Origin: Bolinopsis microptera
Taxonomy: Eukaryota > Ctenophora > Tentaculata > Lobata > Bolinopsidae
Assembly: GCF_026151205.1 (NCBI RefSeq)
Contig: NC_087078.1
Location: 19,259,765 to 19,323,764 of the forward strand
Length of the DNA stretch: 64,000 bases
Direction: 5' to 3'
The position numbers were made by a program, and so were the translations under genes. Shown here in pieces: positions 10,413 through 22,700 of the stretch (within the stretch, counting starts at the first letter, position 1; every line of letters starts with the position of its first letter). Under the pieces are notes generated by a model that was not told where the DNA came from, ran no database searches, and was given only the letters and a program-made list of their open reading frames with translations.

Positions 10413-10892
10413 ATTTTTTGATATTAGGGTTTTACAGCCCGGAGCCAAATCCAACACTAATCACAACACCCCAGAAAAGTTGTACAGTAAGCATGAGAGA
10501 GAGAGAAAGAAAGGAAATATGGAGACCGCTGTGTAAAGATTGAAAAAGGAACCTGCAATGGTCTTGTATTCTCTACCAACGGAGGTATGAGCCCACAGGC
10601 TACCATATTCCTTAAAAGAGTAGCAACACTTCTGACAGCCAAGACCAGCCGGGACAAAAGCCTCATCATGGCGAATCTAAGACATCGTTTGAGGTTTGAG
10701 CTACTTAAAACAGTTTTGATAGCAGTGAGAGGACACAGAGGACGGTATTATGAGAAAGCAATACCTGTTGACGAACTCGACCTCAATCTCGCACACACCA
10801 CCAATGATGAAGACAGGGGTGATGATGTTGATGAGGAAGATGATGAAGTTGAGAATGAGGTTGAGAATGTAGAGGGAGAGCTTTTAGAAGAG
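10413..10892 (+). pseudogene. frameshifted relic of a multicopy repetitive-element ORF
   Basis: Upstream frame DIRVLQPGAKSN...TPEKLYSKHE passes through a GAGAGAGAGAAAG run, where a one-base shift occurs, into RKYGDRCVKIEKGTCN, then LVFSTNGGM, FLKRVATLLTAK and RHRLRF-LLKTVLIAVRG, ending in an acidic tail. From memory, this layout (E-K-x-KK-x-Y-x-x-R, 'LVFSTxGGM', a KRLA-like helix, 'RxRLxFxLL...RG') is the C-terminal block of a hypothetical protein family found in very many copies in invertebrate genomes and associated with mobile elements. I cannot name the element class. The frameshift marks it as a relic. Confidence 0.5.
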
Positions 10893-11085
10893 TGAGCTGA
10901 ATAGAAGACAAGATTGAAGATTCTATTCCATTTTATTGATTATTATATTTATTGAAATAAAGATATAATATCCATTACTCCAGGAGTGGTGACAAGATAT
11001 ATAAAAAAAGTAAAGGTTGAGACAGCCTTGTTACACAAATATATCATTAATATAATTTTCAGAGAGATTTCAGGGCTCATGTTTG
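10893..11085. other. short intergenic spacer
   Basis: AT-rich sequence between the relic ORF and the polypurine satellite; no gene. Confidence 0.4.
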
Positions 11086-14000
11086 TTTTTGTCCGTTCGA
11101 TTTTGTCCGTTTTTAGAAAATGAGGAGGAGGAGTACTGAGGAGGAAGACGGCACTGAGGAGGACTGAGGAGGACTGAGGAGGACTGAGGAGAAGGAGGAC
11201 TGAGGAGGAGGAGGAGGTGGAAGTGGAGAAGGACTGAGGAGGAAGAAGAGGAGAAGGACAATGAGGACTGTGGAGAAGGAGGACTGAGGAGAAGGAAGAG
11301 GAGGAGGAGGACTGAGGAGAAGGGGGAGGACTGAGGAGGATGAGGACTGGGGAGGAGGAGGAGGAGGACTGAGGAGGACCGAGTATAAGTAGTAGGATGA
11401 GGATTGAGGAGGAGGAGGAGGAAGAGGAGGAAGAAGACAGAGGAAGAGTAGAACTGAGAATGTGTCTTATATACAAGGACTGAGGAGGAGGAGGACTGAA
11501 GAAGAGGAGGACCGAGGAAGAGGTGGAGGAGGAGGAGGACTGGGGAGAAGGAGGATGAAGAGAAGAGGAGGAGGATGAGTAGGAGGACTGAAGAGGAGGA
11601 GGAGGAGGACTGAGAAAGACTGAGGATGAGGATGAGGATTGAGAAGGAGGAGGAGGAGGAGGAAGAGGAAGAGGAAGAGAAGGGAGAGAACTGAAGAAGA
11701 GTAGAACTGAGAATGTGTCGCACATACAAGGACAGAGGAGGAGGAGGACAGAAGAAGAGGAGGACCATGGAAGAGATGGAGGAGGAGGAGGACTGGGGAG
11801 GAGGAGGATGAATAGGAAGAGGAGGAGGATGAGTAGGAGGACCGAAGAGGGGGAGGAGGAGGAGGAGGACTGAGAAAGACTGAGGAGGAGGATGAGGATT
11901 GAGGCCTGAGGAGGAGAAGGAGGAAGAGAAGGGGAAGAACTGAAGAAGAGTAGAACCGAGAATGTGCCGTACATACAATTACTGAGGAGGAAGAGGATGA
12001 CTGAGGAAGAGGAGGACTGAGTAAGAGGTAAAGGAGGAGGAGAACTGGTGAGGAGGAGGATAAAGAGGAAGAGGAGAAGGATGAGTAGAAGGACCGAAGA
12101 AGAGGAGGAGGACTGAGAAAGACTGAGGAGGAGAATAAGGATTGAGGACTGAGGAGGAGAAGGGGGAAGAGAAGGGAGAAAACTGAAGAAGAGTAGAACT
12201 GAGAATGTGTCGTACATACAAGGACTGAGGAGGTAGAGGATGACTGAAGAGGAGGAGGACTGAGGAAGAGGAGGACTGAGGAAGAAGTGGAGGAGGGGAG
12301 AACTGGGGAGGAGGAGGATAAAGAGGAAAAGAAGGACGGAATGGGACTGAGGAGTACGAACACTGAGGAGGATCAGTAGGACTGAAAAGGAAGAGGACTG
12401 AGGAGGAAAAGGAGGAGGAGAAGGAGAATGACTGAGGAGAAGGAGGACTGAGGAGGAAGAGGATGAGGATGGGGAGGAGGGGGACTGAGAACGATGACTG
12501 AGGAGGGGGACTGAGGAGGAGGACTTAGGAGGAGGAGGACTGAGGAAGAGGAAAGGGAGGAGGGGAAAGGAGGAGGAAGCATCTACATGTTATTTCCGTA
12601 ACAGTTTTTGTCCGTTTATGATCATTTACGTCTGTTTCTGTCCGTTTTTGAGGAGGAGGAGGATGAGGGTGGGGATAAGGAGGACTGAGAATGTACTGTA
12701 CAGTGTACATGCAAGGACTGAGAAGGACTGAGGAGGAGGAGGATGCGTAGGAGGACTGGAGAGGAGGAGGTTGAGAAGGTCTGAGGAAAAGGAGGACTGA
12801 GGAGGAGGGGGAAGAGGTAGAGGAGGACTGAGGAGGAGGACTGATAAGGAGGAGGATGAGGAGGAGGATGAGTAGGAAGCTTGAGAAGGATGTTAAGGAG
12901 GAGGAGAACTGAGGAGGAGGACTGATGAGGAGGAGGGTGAGGAGGGGAGAAGGAGGATCTAAATGTTATTATCGTAACAGTTTTTGTCCGTTCATGTCCG
13001 TTTATGTCGATTTACGTCCGTTTCTGTCCGTTTTTGAGGAGGAAGAGGAGGATGAGGGTGGGGAGAAGGAGGACTGAGAATGTACTGTACATGCGAGGAC
13101 TGAGGAGGAGGAGGAAAAGTAGGAGGACTGGAGAGGAGAAGGTTGAGAAGGTCTGAGGAAAAGAAGGACTGAGGAGGAGGGGGAAGAGGTTGAGGAGGAG
13201 GAGGAGGAGAAGGAGAAGGAGGAGGAGGACTGAGAAGGATGATAAGGAGGAGAAGAACTGAGGAGGAGGAGGAGGAGGAGGAGGAGGAGGAGGAGGAAGA
13301 GGAGGAGGAGGAGGAGGAGGAGAAGGAGGGGGGAAGGAGGATTTAAATGTTATTATCGTAACAGTTTTTGTCCGTTTTAGTCCGTTTTTGATGAGGATGG
13401 GGAGAAGGAGGACTGAGAAGGTATTGTACATGTGATGACTGAGGAGGACTGAGGGGAGGAGGATGACTAGGAGGACTGAAGAGGAGGAGGTTGAGGAGGA
13501 CTGTGGAGGACGAGGAGGAGGAGGATGAGGAGGACTGAGGATGAGGAGGACTGAGGAGGAGGAGGACTGAGGAGGAGGACTAAAGAGGAGGAGGAGGGGA
13601 AGGAGGAGAAGGAGGAGGGGGAGGAGGGGAGAAGGAGGGGGAGGAAGCATCTAAATGATATGTCCGTAAGGAGGAGGACTGATTAAGATGAGGACGAGGA
13701 CGAGGATGAGTAGGAGGACTGAGAAGGATGATAAGGAGGAGAAGAACTGAGGAGGAGGACTAAAGAGGAGGAGGAGGGGAAGGAGGAGAAGGAGGAGGGG
13801 GAGGAGGGGAGAAGGAGGGGGAGGAAGCATCTAAATGATATGTCCGTAAGGAGGAGGACTGATTAAGATGAGGACGAGGAGGAGGATGAGTAGGAGGACT
13901 GAGAAGGATGATAAGGAGGAGAAGAACTGAGGAGGAGGACTGATGAGGAGGATGGTGAGGAGGGGAGAAGGAGGAGGAGGAGAAGGAGGAGGAGGAGGTG

Positions 14001-14336
14001 GAGGAGGAGGACTGAGGAGGAGGGGGAAGAGGTTGAGGAGGACTGAGGAGGAGTAGGGCTGATAAAGAGGAGGATGAGGAGGAGAATGAGTAGGAGGACT
14101 GAGAAGGACGAAAAGGAGGAGGACAAATGAGGAGGAGGAGGAGGAGGATGAGGAGGAGGAGGAGGAGGTGGAGGAGGAAGAGGTGGAGGAGGAGGAGGAG
14201 GAGGAGGAGGACTGAGGAGGAGGGGGAAGAGGTTGAGGACGACTGAGGAGGAGGAGGACTGATAAAGAGGAGGATGAGGAGGAGGATGAGTAGGAGGACT
14301 GAAAAGGACGATAAGGAGGAGGAGAAATGAGGAGGA
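11086..14336 (+). repeat. 3.2-kb polypurine GAGGAGGACT satellite with higher-order structure
   Basis: Almost pure purine on the plus strand, built on GAGGA/GAGGACT units. Recognisable spacers recur. GAGAATGTGTCxxACATACAAGGA occurs about every 250 bp (near 11457, 11707, 11957 and 12202). GAGAATGTACTGTACATGCGAGG-like blocks, paired with GTAACAGTTTTTGTCCGTT blocks, recur in 12590-13440. A segment at 13558-13680 is repeated almost exactly at 13740-13862. Long minus-strand frames here encode only Ser/Pro/Leu homopolymer-like protein and are compositional artefacts. Confidence 0.95.
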
Positions 14337-14639
14337 GAAATCCTTATCAAAAATATTTGTTTTATAGTTGCAAATTTTAGAATATTCGATGAACTGCAAT
14401 AAAAAATTTAATTTAAATTTTGGGCATGAAATTGAAAATGACTTTATTTCACAAATATTTGCTTTCGGAAATCCCCGATTTTTGGGAATCCCGGGATTAT
14501 TTTTGGTCGGAATTGATGAAAGCAAGCTTCTAAATTCGGGATAGCCTGTGGCAGGCAACGCCCGATTCTAATGCTTCTACAGACCTACACAAGTGCAAGT
14601 AAGTAGGTAAATATTTCATGCTAGGCATGTGGCACCCAT

Positions 14640-14891
14640 TACGGTAACCATCCATTGAGTTTTTTGCTTTTTCGCTGTACTATATTGCACAGCTCCCCAT
14701 TTAACCCTCACACACGATTTCTCGAGCATTTGGCTGGGTGGACCGGGAGGCTGCATATATCCTATGGGATCCTTAGCAGAACGTCGACGACGCTCACCCC
14801 ACGACTAGGTAGACAGCGGGTATTGAACTTGCAACCTCACGATTGCTGGCGTTCTAAGAACTGCGCTCTAACCAACTGAGCTACCTGGCTG
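14640..14891 (-). mobile_element. tRNA-derived SINE
   Basis: Read on the minus strand from about 14891, it starts with a tRNA-like head: GCCAGGTAGCTCAGTTGG and TTAGAGC make a good polymerase III A box, and GGTTGCAAGTTCAATACC about 45 bases later is a B-box-like T arm. The anticodon arm and acceptor stem are degenerate, so it is not a functional tRNA. An unrelated body of about 170 bp follows and ends near a short A-rich tail (GAAAAAGCAAAAAACTC). The boundary at 14640 is approximate. Confidence 0.6.
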
Positions 14892-15564
14892 TCGGAATTC
14901 CGGAATTGAATATTTTGATCGGGATTGAATTCACTATACTTAGCACCAATATAACTAGCACCAATACAAAAAGGAGATTCCCATGAAGATTTTAATTTCA
15001 GCCAGGTATTTGAATATTGGTCTACTGACCTACTATTACTAAGTGAAACAACGATATCCCTATTAATTAATAAGATTAACTTTATTTCAAAAGAGTATAA
15101 AATAAAGCTTCAAGATCATCGAATTTATGTCCTCAAGCTAATATACATATTTGAACATATGTAAGAAATGCTTTTACGATAGGTGTTCTTGAAAAAGTCA
15201 AATATAGTACTTAAATATCTTTTTGAAAATTTTTCCTGAAAATGGTCAAATAAAATACTTAAATATCTTTTTGAAATTTCCAATCAAACCCGCTATAAGT
15301 TAGGTAAATAAATTATACAGTATACGATACACCGGTACTATATATTACCTTATCGGCCCGATTCTGTTGCTTCATCTTTAGGGTTAATTATATTACTCAA
15401 CATGTACAATAACATGTGCATCGCGCTCAATCAGTTTCTAGATAAAATGAAATTAAAATTGTTTGAACGAAAGATCTGGTGTTCAACCATAAAAAAGTCC
15501 AGTTTAAGACCGATAAGGTATTTTAATCGCTGGCACAAATACAAACCCTCTTTCTTAGCAATAT
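14892..15564. other. intergenic, no gene recognised
   Basis: AT-rich unique-looking sequence. It includes an imperfect local duplication (AAATAxxxTACTTAAATATCTTTTTGAAA, near 15200 and 15250). No coding region supported. Confidence 0.35.
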
Positions 15565-15726
15565 TAGGGGTCGTTCGTATATTACGAAATCACTTTTTGG
15601 ACAATTTCTAACCCCCCCTCCGTAATCAGTTTTACACATAAGTATTGTGTCAAAATTACAATAGCGTAATAATTTGGAAACCCCCCTCCTCCCTCGGTTG
15701 ATTACGTAATATGTGAACGACCCCTT
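15565..15726. mobile_element. MITE, family 2 copy 1
   Basis: About 160 bp with inverted ends (left AGGGGTCGTTCGTATATTAC, right GTAATATGTGAACGACCCCT) and internal ACCCCCCTCCGTAATCAGTT and GGAAACCCCCCTCC blocks. The family is confirmed by the copy at 62547-62670. Confidence 0.75.
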
Positions 15727-16789
15727 AGCACTCCAGAAATCTATATCAATTGGTGGGCCAGATTCGACTTTACAACTTTGCAATGTGACATTTAATGTAA
15801 ACCAAAGGTTTGTTCAGCTCGTCAAAATCCTGTCACATAGTTAGTTCTGGTGAAGCCTGTATAGTGTATATTCTCAAAGGGTTTTAGGAATCAGTTCTAC
15901 CAATAAATTATTTGGTGAGGTTGAGGGTTGAATGTGAAATAGTTTGTGACGAGCCCCCCGTGTAGTGTGTAGTGTGTACTCATGCAGTGGGTTGGTTCAG
16001 AGTGCTTGAATGCAGAAATTCAGAGAACGCTAAGATCCAGAGTGCCGGAATGTAACTACTTGAAAGGTTAAATGACAATCAATCACAGCAAAACTTCCTA
16101 GGAAAGGACCAGAAAACATATGCCAAATTAAATCAATAAAACCAGCATTTTAATCACTATTTTTACAAAATGGGGTCCCCAAACTAACCACATACAATTC
16201 AAACTATCGGTTTCCTAACACAACTAAAATTCATCATATATTAATTATATACCTCGGTGTTCAGAAGAACGAGAATCTTGTAATGGTTAAAGTAAAAAAT
16301 GTGGTTCCATATCAGGTATAAACTATTAAAGTGCATAAAACATCTAAGAGATAAAGTATTTTATGGTATTCAAACAATGAATGTAAGATTCTTATCTAAT
16401 TATGTAATTCAGCTTATCCGTTCACTTGTTGAGTTAACTAACTTGTAATAAGTTATTAAAATTTTCATGCGATAAAAAAGTCAGTCAGCACAATGTTTTA
16501 AGGTAACCCACTGTGTGTCCACTGTCAAAGAACACCGTTTATCGCATCAACTTGATTAAAAGAAAGCATACATATCACATATCAATCAATTACAAGTTGA
16601 ACGAGAGGGAGAGTCGAAATCATTTCTTGAAAAATACGTTCAAAATCCTAAACCCATAAATAGACTCTGTTTTGAACACCAATTTAAAAGCTAATTTTAC
16701 ATAGTCTTATAGTCTGCTAATAAGTTAATAGAGATCATGTTTGATAACACACGTACACGCACATCTTTTGGTTGCCGTGGTTTCACCCA
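15727..16789. other. region downstream (3') of the long minus-strand gene
   Basis: AT-rich; probably contains the 3' UTR of the gene ending at 16790. I see no coding region, tandem array or RNA gene. Confidence 0.35.
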
Positions 16790-19700
16790 TCAGCTCAGAT
16801 CTGCCCAATCCCCGTTGAGGACTCCCAGGACGGCTGCAGCGTCCTCTTCCCACGGCTTCACTCCTGGAATAGCCACATGATCAATCATGTGATCTTCAAT
16901 CAGCGAAACTCATACCAGCGATATCTGGAGATATTTGAGGCACTGTGGCTCACTAAAAAAGGTTGATAAAGGACTTAAAGGAATAAATTATGCAAAAATA
17001 AGGGAAATAGTAATAATAAGTAATAACATTTATTTCCGAATAGATTTAAACAATGTGTCACAAGTTCCCACCTTGCTGCAAGAGCTCATCGCACTCAGAC
17101 ACAGAGAACCCCCCGAACCCCTCCCCCTCCTCCTCCTCTATATTAGCTAACGGTACTGCTTTACCTCCCGCTCCAATTGCAAACGCACACTCTGGACTGA
17201 ACCTCATGATCAACTGAAATAATTTTAAAAGTCAAAACAGGTATGATTATTTTTGTTTGCAAATAAATTTGCCGGTGTGTGAAATGATAAAACTATTAAA
17301 GTATTAAAGTTGCGATTCTGTTAACTGTTTCTTTAGGAGTTTAAACATTTAAACAATAAGGAAGACAGATTATCAAACATAGTCTCAGGTATAGCTTATA
17401 GCACCTTTTATCAAAATAGTACAAAGTAAATTAATAAAATAAATAATAATTGGTCGAAGAGTCGGGTTACCTCGTCTGCCTCCTTGCTCATCCTGTCAGC
17501 TGCACTGATGTTCAAGTTGTCGTCATCACTACTCTCTGATACTGAACTGAAACAGACGCCATCAACTCTCTTGTTATATTATTATATAGTAGTTTAACTA
17601 TAATACTGAACTGAAACAGACGCCATCAACTCTCTTGTTATATTATTATATAGTAGTTTAACTATAATACTGAACTGAAACAGACGCCATCAACTCTCTT
17701 GTTATATTATTATATAGTAGTTTAACTATATTATAAGTACATAGTTTAACTCTTTTGATACTTAAGTAATTTTAGGAAACGTTTTAACCGGACTGGTATT
17801 AATATGACAAGAAAATTTGCACCACGATTTTATATGTATGGCGTATAATATTATGTATTATCTTACTTATAATTCGAAAGATTATTTCTGTATAATAATT
17901 CGAAAGATTCTTTTGGTAGAATGTATGTATGTACGACCGCCCACGTGCAAATCAGATGAGAAATAGGAAGTTGCATAGTAACCATGGTAACGAGGGTTAT
18001 TACACGCACGTGCAATGATTGTTTTAACGTCATTTTGATCGGTTTTGCGGTAATTACGTTGTGTTTAATACGAGCAACATTTTAATCGGCTGTATCTTCG
18101 GTTGTGTAGGATATTTTTTGATGCGATAAAAACTTACTAACAAACAAAAATTTCGCCGCGGTTACACCACGCACGATCAAATTTCCCTACAATGTAATTG
18201 TTTTACTTATATTGCATCCCAAAGTGGTGTTTGGCGCACGTAATTATCGTTTGAAATTATCCCACATGTCTTCAAGGTTGACCTCATTAGCCAGACAATC
18301 AAAACGGTTCTGAAGAGCCACGTTGTTCTCTTCAACCTTAGACATTGCTGTATAATTCTATAAGTTTCAAAACATAGCCCTCACCACAACTCAACCAGCA
18401 ATATGATTAATATTTAATACGAACATTTAAACGGTTTTGAGTCACTGAAGCACGCGTTTGTGTCCCGTACTCCTTACAAGCTTATATTGCAGAGATAAGT
18501 GGCTGGTTACATTATTTTGGTTACGTTTTAAGTGTCTCAAAATAGTTAGGGCTTACCGCTAGTTGTTTTAGTTTTTAAGAGAGCACAAGATCATGACTCG
18601 AAGATGCTATCAAAAATGGAAAAACCTTAAATTGTTTTGCTAATATAGCTAGTCTAGTCAGCAAGTTTGATAAAATAACATCAAACATTTTTGTAAAGCT
18701 GCCAGAGGGTCATTTTCGCCGGAGATCAAGGTAGCAAAACCAAATTAACAATTTCTCTGACTATTACCTGTAGATGATCTCGCCCCCTTCGCTTGGAGTA
18801 AGCTCTGTAAGTTGTCTAATCATGTGTTGCATCTGACTGTCAGCAGTTCGCTTCTCGTTCGTGTAAACGTCGCACGTGACCAACGCTGGGCGTCGTCGTT
18901 TCAATCGGGCCAGTATCTCTGCGCTTATTTCTGGAAAAGTTCGGGGTTTTGGTGCAATTATTGGGTAAAAACGTCGCTGAGTATGTAGTGTCTACCTACG
19001 GTAAACTGTGAGTTGGCTGATTTATAAAAATAATATTGGTTGAATTTTTCTTGAAGTGACCAGGCCAGGCCAGAGTGAATTGAATCGTAAGAAGTTTACA
19101 TAGACTTAAATGTAATTTACTAATAGAGTAAACAGGTGTGATATACGTATACAATGACAAGGGACAATTAGTAGTTCCCAGTAGTTACTTGATCTGAACA
19201 CCAATCTTTTAACACAGTACCGCTATACTACAGTTTACACTGCCCGAGCCGCATATCATTTAATTAACTTTAAAGAATAAAGACGCTACATGGAAACCGC
19301 GCGTCAAATTATATGAGCTATCATGGCCATAGAATGCACAGCTCATTTTACTTCCGTCATTACACTTTTAGTTTGCATTGTTTGGGCTCTGGAATACAAT
19401 TACTATAACTACTGTAAAACTATAACTGAGATCAATTTATCAAATAAATAGCTCGCTTGACGTGTTTAAAAAAATTGTTTGATTCTTGTAGTAGTTTGAA
19501 TGTTTTAGTAGTTTGAATATTGTAGTAATTTGAATGTTGTAGTAGTTTGAATGTTTTAGTGTAGTAGCTTACGTCTGTGTAGCTTACGTTGCAATTATCG
19601 AGCTCTCTTATCTTTTGTAACTTAGCGATAAGTTCAGTTTGCTGCTACCGCGTAGTTAGCCTTAGCGTGTGTATACTTGTACAGTACATTTACTATACAA

Positions 19701-22700
19701 TGTACACCAAGGAGGATGATTTAAATTTGACCCCGATCTCAGAAGAAACTCAAGGATTTCAACTATGAAGAAAAGGAAGATGTAGAGGGCTGTGCTGATA
19801 GATGGTTCACTCCGATGGCAAGAGAACTGAAATTAGACAACTTCAAAATTCGTGGAAATATGGACCAAGAAATATTCATGTCTCCATCTATCTATAAAAG
19901 GTATATGGCAAACTGGGTTATGCAAGCAGCAGACCTCGTACGACGGCAGAGTAGTCAGATGAGCGCTATGATGGAAATCGTTGAGTGCCTCAAGACGGAA
20001 GCACTAGCAGACAAGGAAAAGATTGTCAGATTGCAGGACCAGTTGCTAGTGCAGAAGGACGAACAACTACAGTTGTTTAAGACGTCAGTTGAAGAGACAG
20101 TACAAACAACGGTGGTCGGTGGAGACAGGGATTAAGAGCTACAGTGCAGCTGTACAAAAGAACAGCACAAGTGGCGCGGTCTGCAACAGTAAAATTCTGA
20201 AGAATGTAATGAAGAGTGTGGCTGATGAGGAGGACAGGAGCAAGAATCTGATAGTGTTTAGACTGAAAGAAGAGGATGAAGAACAGCTTCCAGCTCTGGT
20301 AACCGCAGTATTGGAGGAGATCGGGGAGAATCCTCATTTCGAAGCGAAAAGAGTCGGCTGGAAGAGGCCAGGTAGTACGGCTATCCGACCAGTCAAGATC
20401 ACCGTCCCAAGCTCAACAGCAGTTCATCAGATTCTGATGAAAACAAGGAGACTGAGGATGGCTGATGCACACAAAGATGTAGGGATCTGTCCTGATAGAT
20501 CCAGTGAAAAGCGTGCAGCAAGGAAAAACGTGGTAACTGACCTGAAGAATAAGAGGGCTGAACAGACTCATCTCGACCACTACATCCGTAACGGGAAGGT
20601 CTGTAGCCGTGTTAAGAAGACACCATGATTACGTAATTCATGTTTCTCGGACACCGATCAGTATAATATGTAAGTTTGTAGGAGTATTTTAAGAGTTTAC
20701 GGACGTTATCTGTAAAAACACCTAAAAACTAGGGAAAGTTTTCTTCCCGGGGTTTGGAATTGTTAAAATTTGCCAGTAAAAGGGGAAAAAATCGGCATGA
20801 AATATACCCCTTTTTAGACTACGGCTGTCAGAATGAAGTTTTGTATTTTGAGGCCTACATTACCAAAATAAAACTTTTTGGTTTATTGGACTTGCAGGCA
20901 GTTAGATATATTATACATCAATACCATATCACCTCTGTTGTCAACTAAATCACTATTCTTGGGGAATTATACAACACAGAAGGAAGACTGCGGCTGTCAG
21001 AATGAAGTTTTCCAAAACAAAGTTGTCCCCATTTTTCCATCATGGCTCTAGGAATCTTTTTAGACCCTCTATCATTATTAACACATATCTGCAGCGTTAT
21101 TCTACCCAAATCAAACATTCCTGGAATTTTTGTATAAGTCAATAATCGCAATTTAGAAAACCTTCATTCTGACAGCCGTATTGAATATAATAATAGTACA
21201 CTTTTAAATTTTATATATTGGGCTGTGAGGTATTTCTAGGAGCTATGTTAGCTGTGTGTATGAACTAATTGACAAGTATGACCTTTTACACACTACAATT
21301 TCCAATGCTGGCCCTTTTACACACTACAACTGCACTAGAATCCCAATTATTGCATGTTATTGTCAAGCAGTTATGAGAGAGAGCTTGTAACCGTGGATTG
21401 TTCTGTTAGTGTTCAGTTAGTGTAGTTGCAATTCTTCCCAGCTTTGTTTGGATGTTTAAATGTTTGAAAAGTTGTGCAATATGTTATACTGACTATCTAC
21501 GGGTGTACGGCTGTCAGAATGATGCGGCTGTCAGAATGAAGTTTTTATCAAAGATCAAATTACTTTTATTTGTTAGAAACTTGATTTTGGGCATATTAAA
21601 CAGGTTTGCATATACTAAAAACACAAATAAACACATTCTTTTATGTATCGGTTGTTTCTGATGTTTTTGATCAACTTTTTTTGAATGCAGAATACCATCA
21701 TTCTGACAGCCGCCATACCATCATTCTGACAGCCGTTTGAATTTTCTGTTTTAATTTGTTAACACATGTTTATTGAGGGTTTTTTAGGGTATGAATGCAT
21801 TCTTTTAGAGTTGTTTGATACACCAGTACCTGAGTACCAGGTCTTATAGGGATAACTTTAACAACAAGATCACAAAACTGCCTCATATTTATGCAATGTC
21901 AAAACTTGAAAGTGTATTTCAAAATATTTCAGTAATAAATCATTTTTAGCCTTTCTTTCAGTGATGGAAGTGTTTATTTGTGTTTTTAGTATATGCAAAC
22001 CTGTTTAATATGCACAAAATAAAGTTTCTAACAAAGTAATTTGATCTTTAATAAAAACTTCATTCTGACAGCCGCATCATTCTGACAGCCTTACACCCGT
22101 ACATTATTATTTGATTGTTTCACACTTTTCACATTTCATAATTTTATTATTAGGTGGAGGAGGTGATGTTATTGAGACTTTGGGCGGCTAAAAGACTCCT
22201 GTTCTGAAAGTTGTCCTTTGTACTTTTTCCCACGCTTTTTAGCATTTATACATTTCGGCCCATTTTTTATGTTTGTTCGAATTGCTGTACATTTGTATAC
22301 TTGCTATTTTGTAAAAGTTTCAAATAAAAAAAACAGTACATTGGTTGTTAGACTGTGACGGCCCAAACACCTGGTCTCTCTAAAGCTCAAATAGATAATG
22401 TCGTTCGGCTCCGAAGCCTCCAATGAAGAATTTAACAATTACATAGAAAGTAGAAAGTAATTATAAAGTAATTATAAAGTAATTATAAAGTAATTATAAA
22501 GAACCCACCTCTCTGGAACTCAATGTTAAGGAACTGAAGGTGACTGGACTCACTGAACAGGTACTCTAGAGACTTGCTCGTTAACTTCCCCGTGTGCTTG
22601 TGACAACCTGATACCTGCGAGTAGACAGATAACATACCTATCTTATCTCTGTATCTATAGCGAGTAGACAGATAACATACCTATCTTATCTCTGTATCTA

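Noticed and set aside
10949-14350. Long minus-strand frames of Ser/Pro/Leu-rich protein
   Set aside because: They come from translating a polypurine satellite in several frames at once, with no domains and no splice or start context.
14815-14891. Functional tRNA gene
   Set aside because: A and B boxes are present but the acceptor stem does not pair and the anticodon arm is irregular; SINE head is a better fit.
16903-16961. Alternative last acceptor (CTTTTTTAG at about 16961) for the minus-strand gene
   Set aside because: It gives a short tail and an early TGA, whereas the acceptor at 16893 opens a longer, acidic, gene-like terminus.
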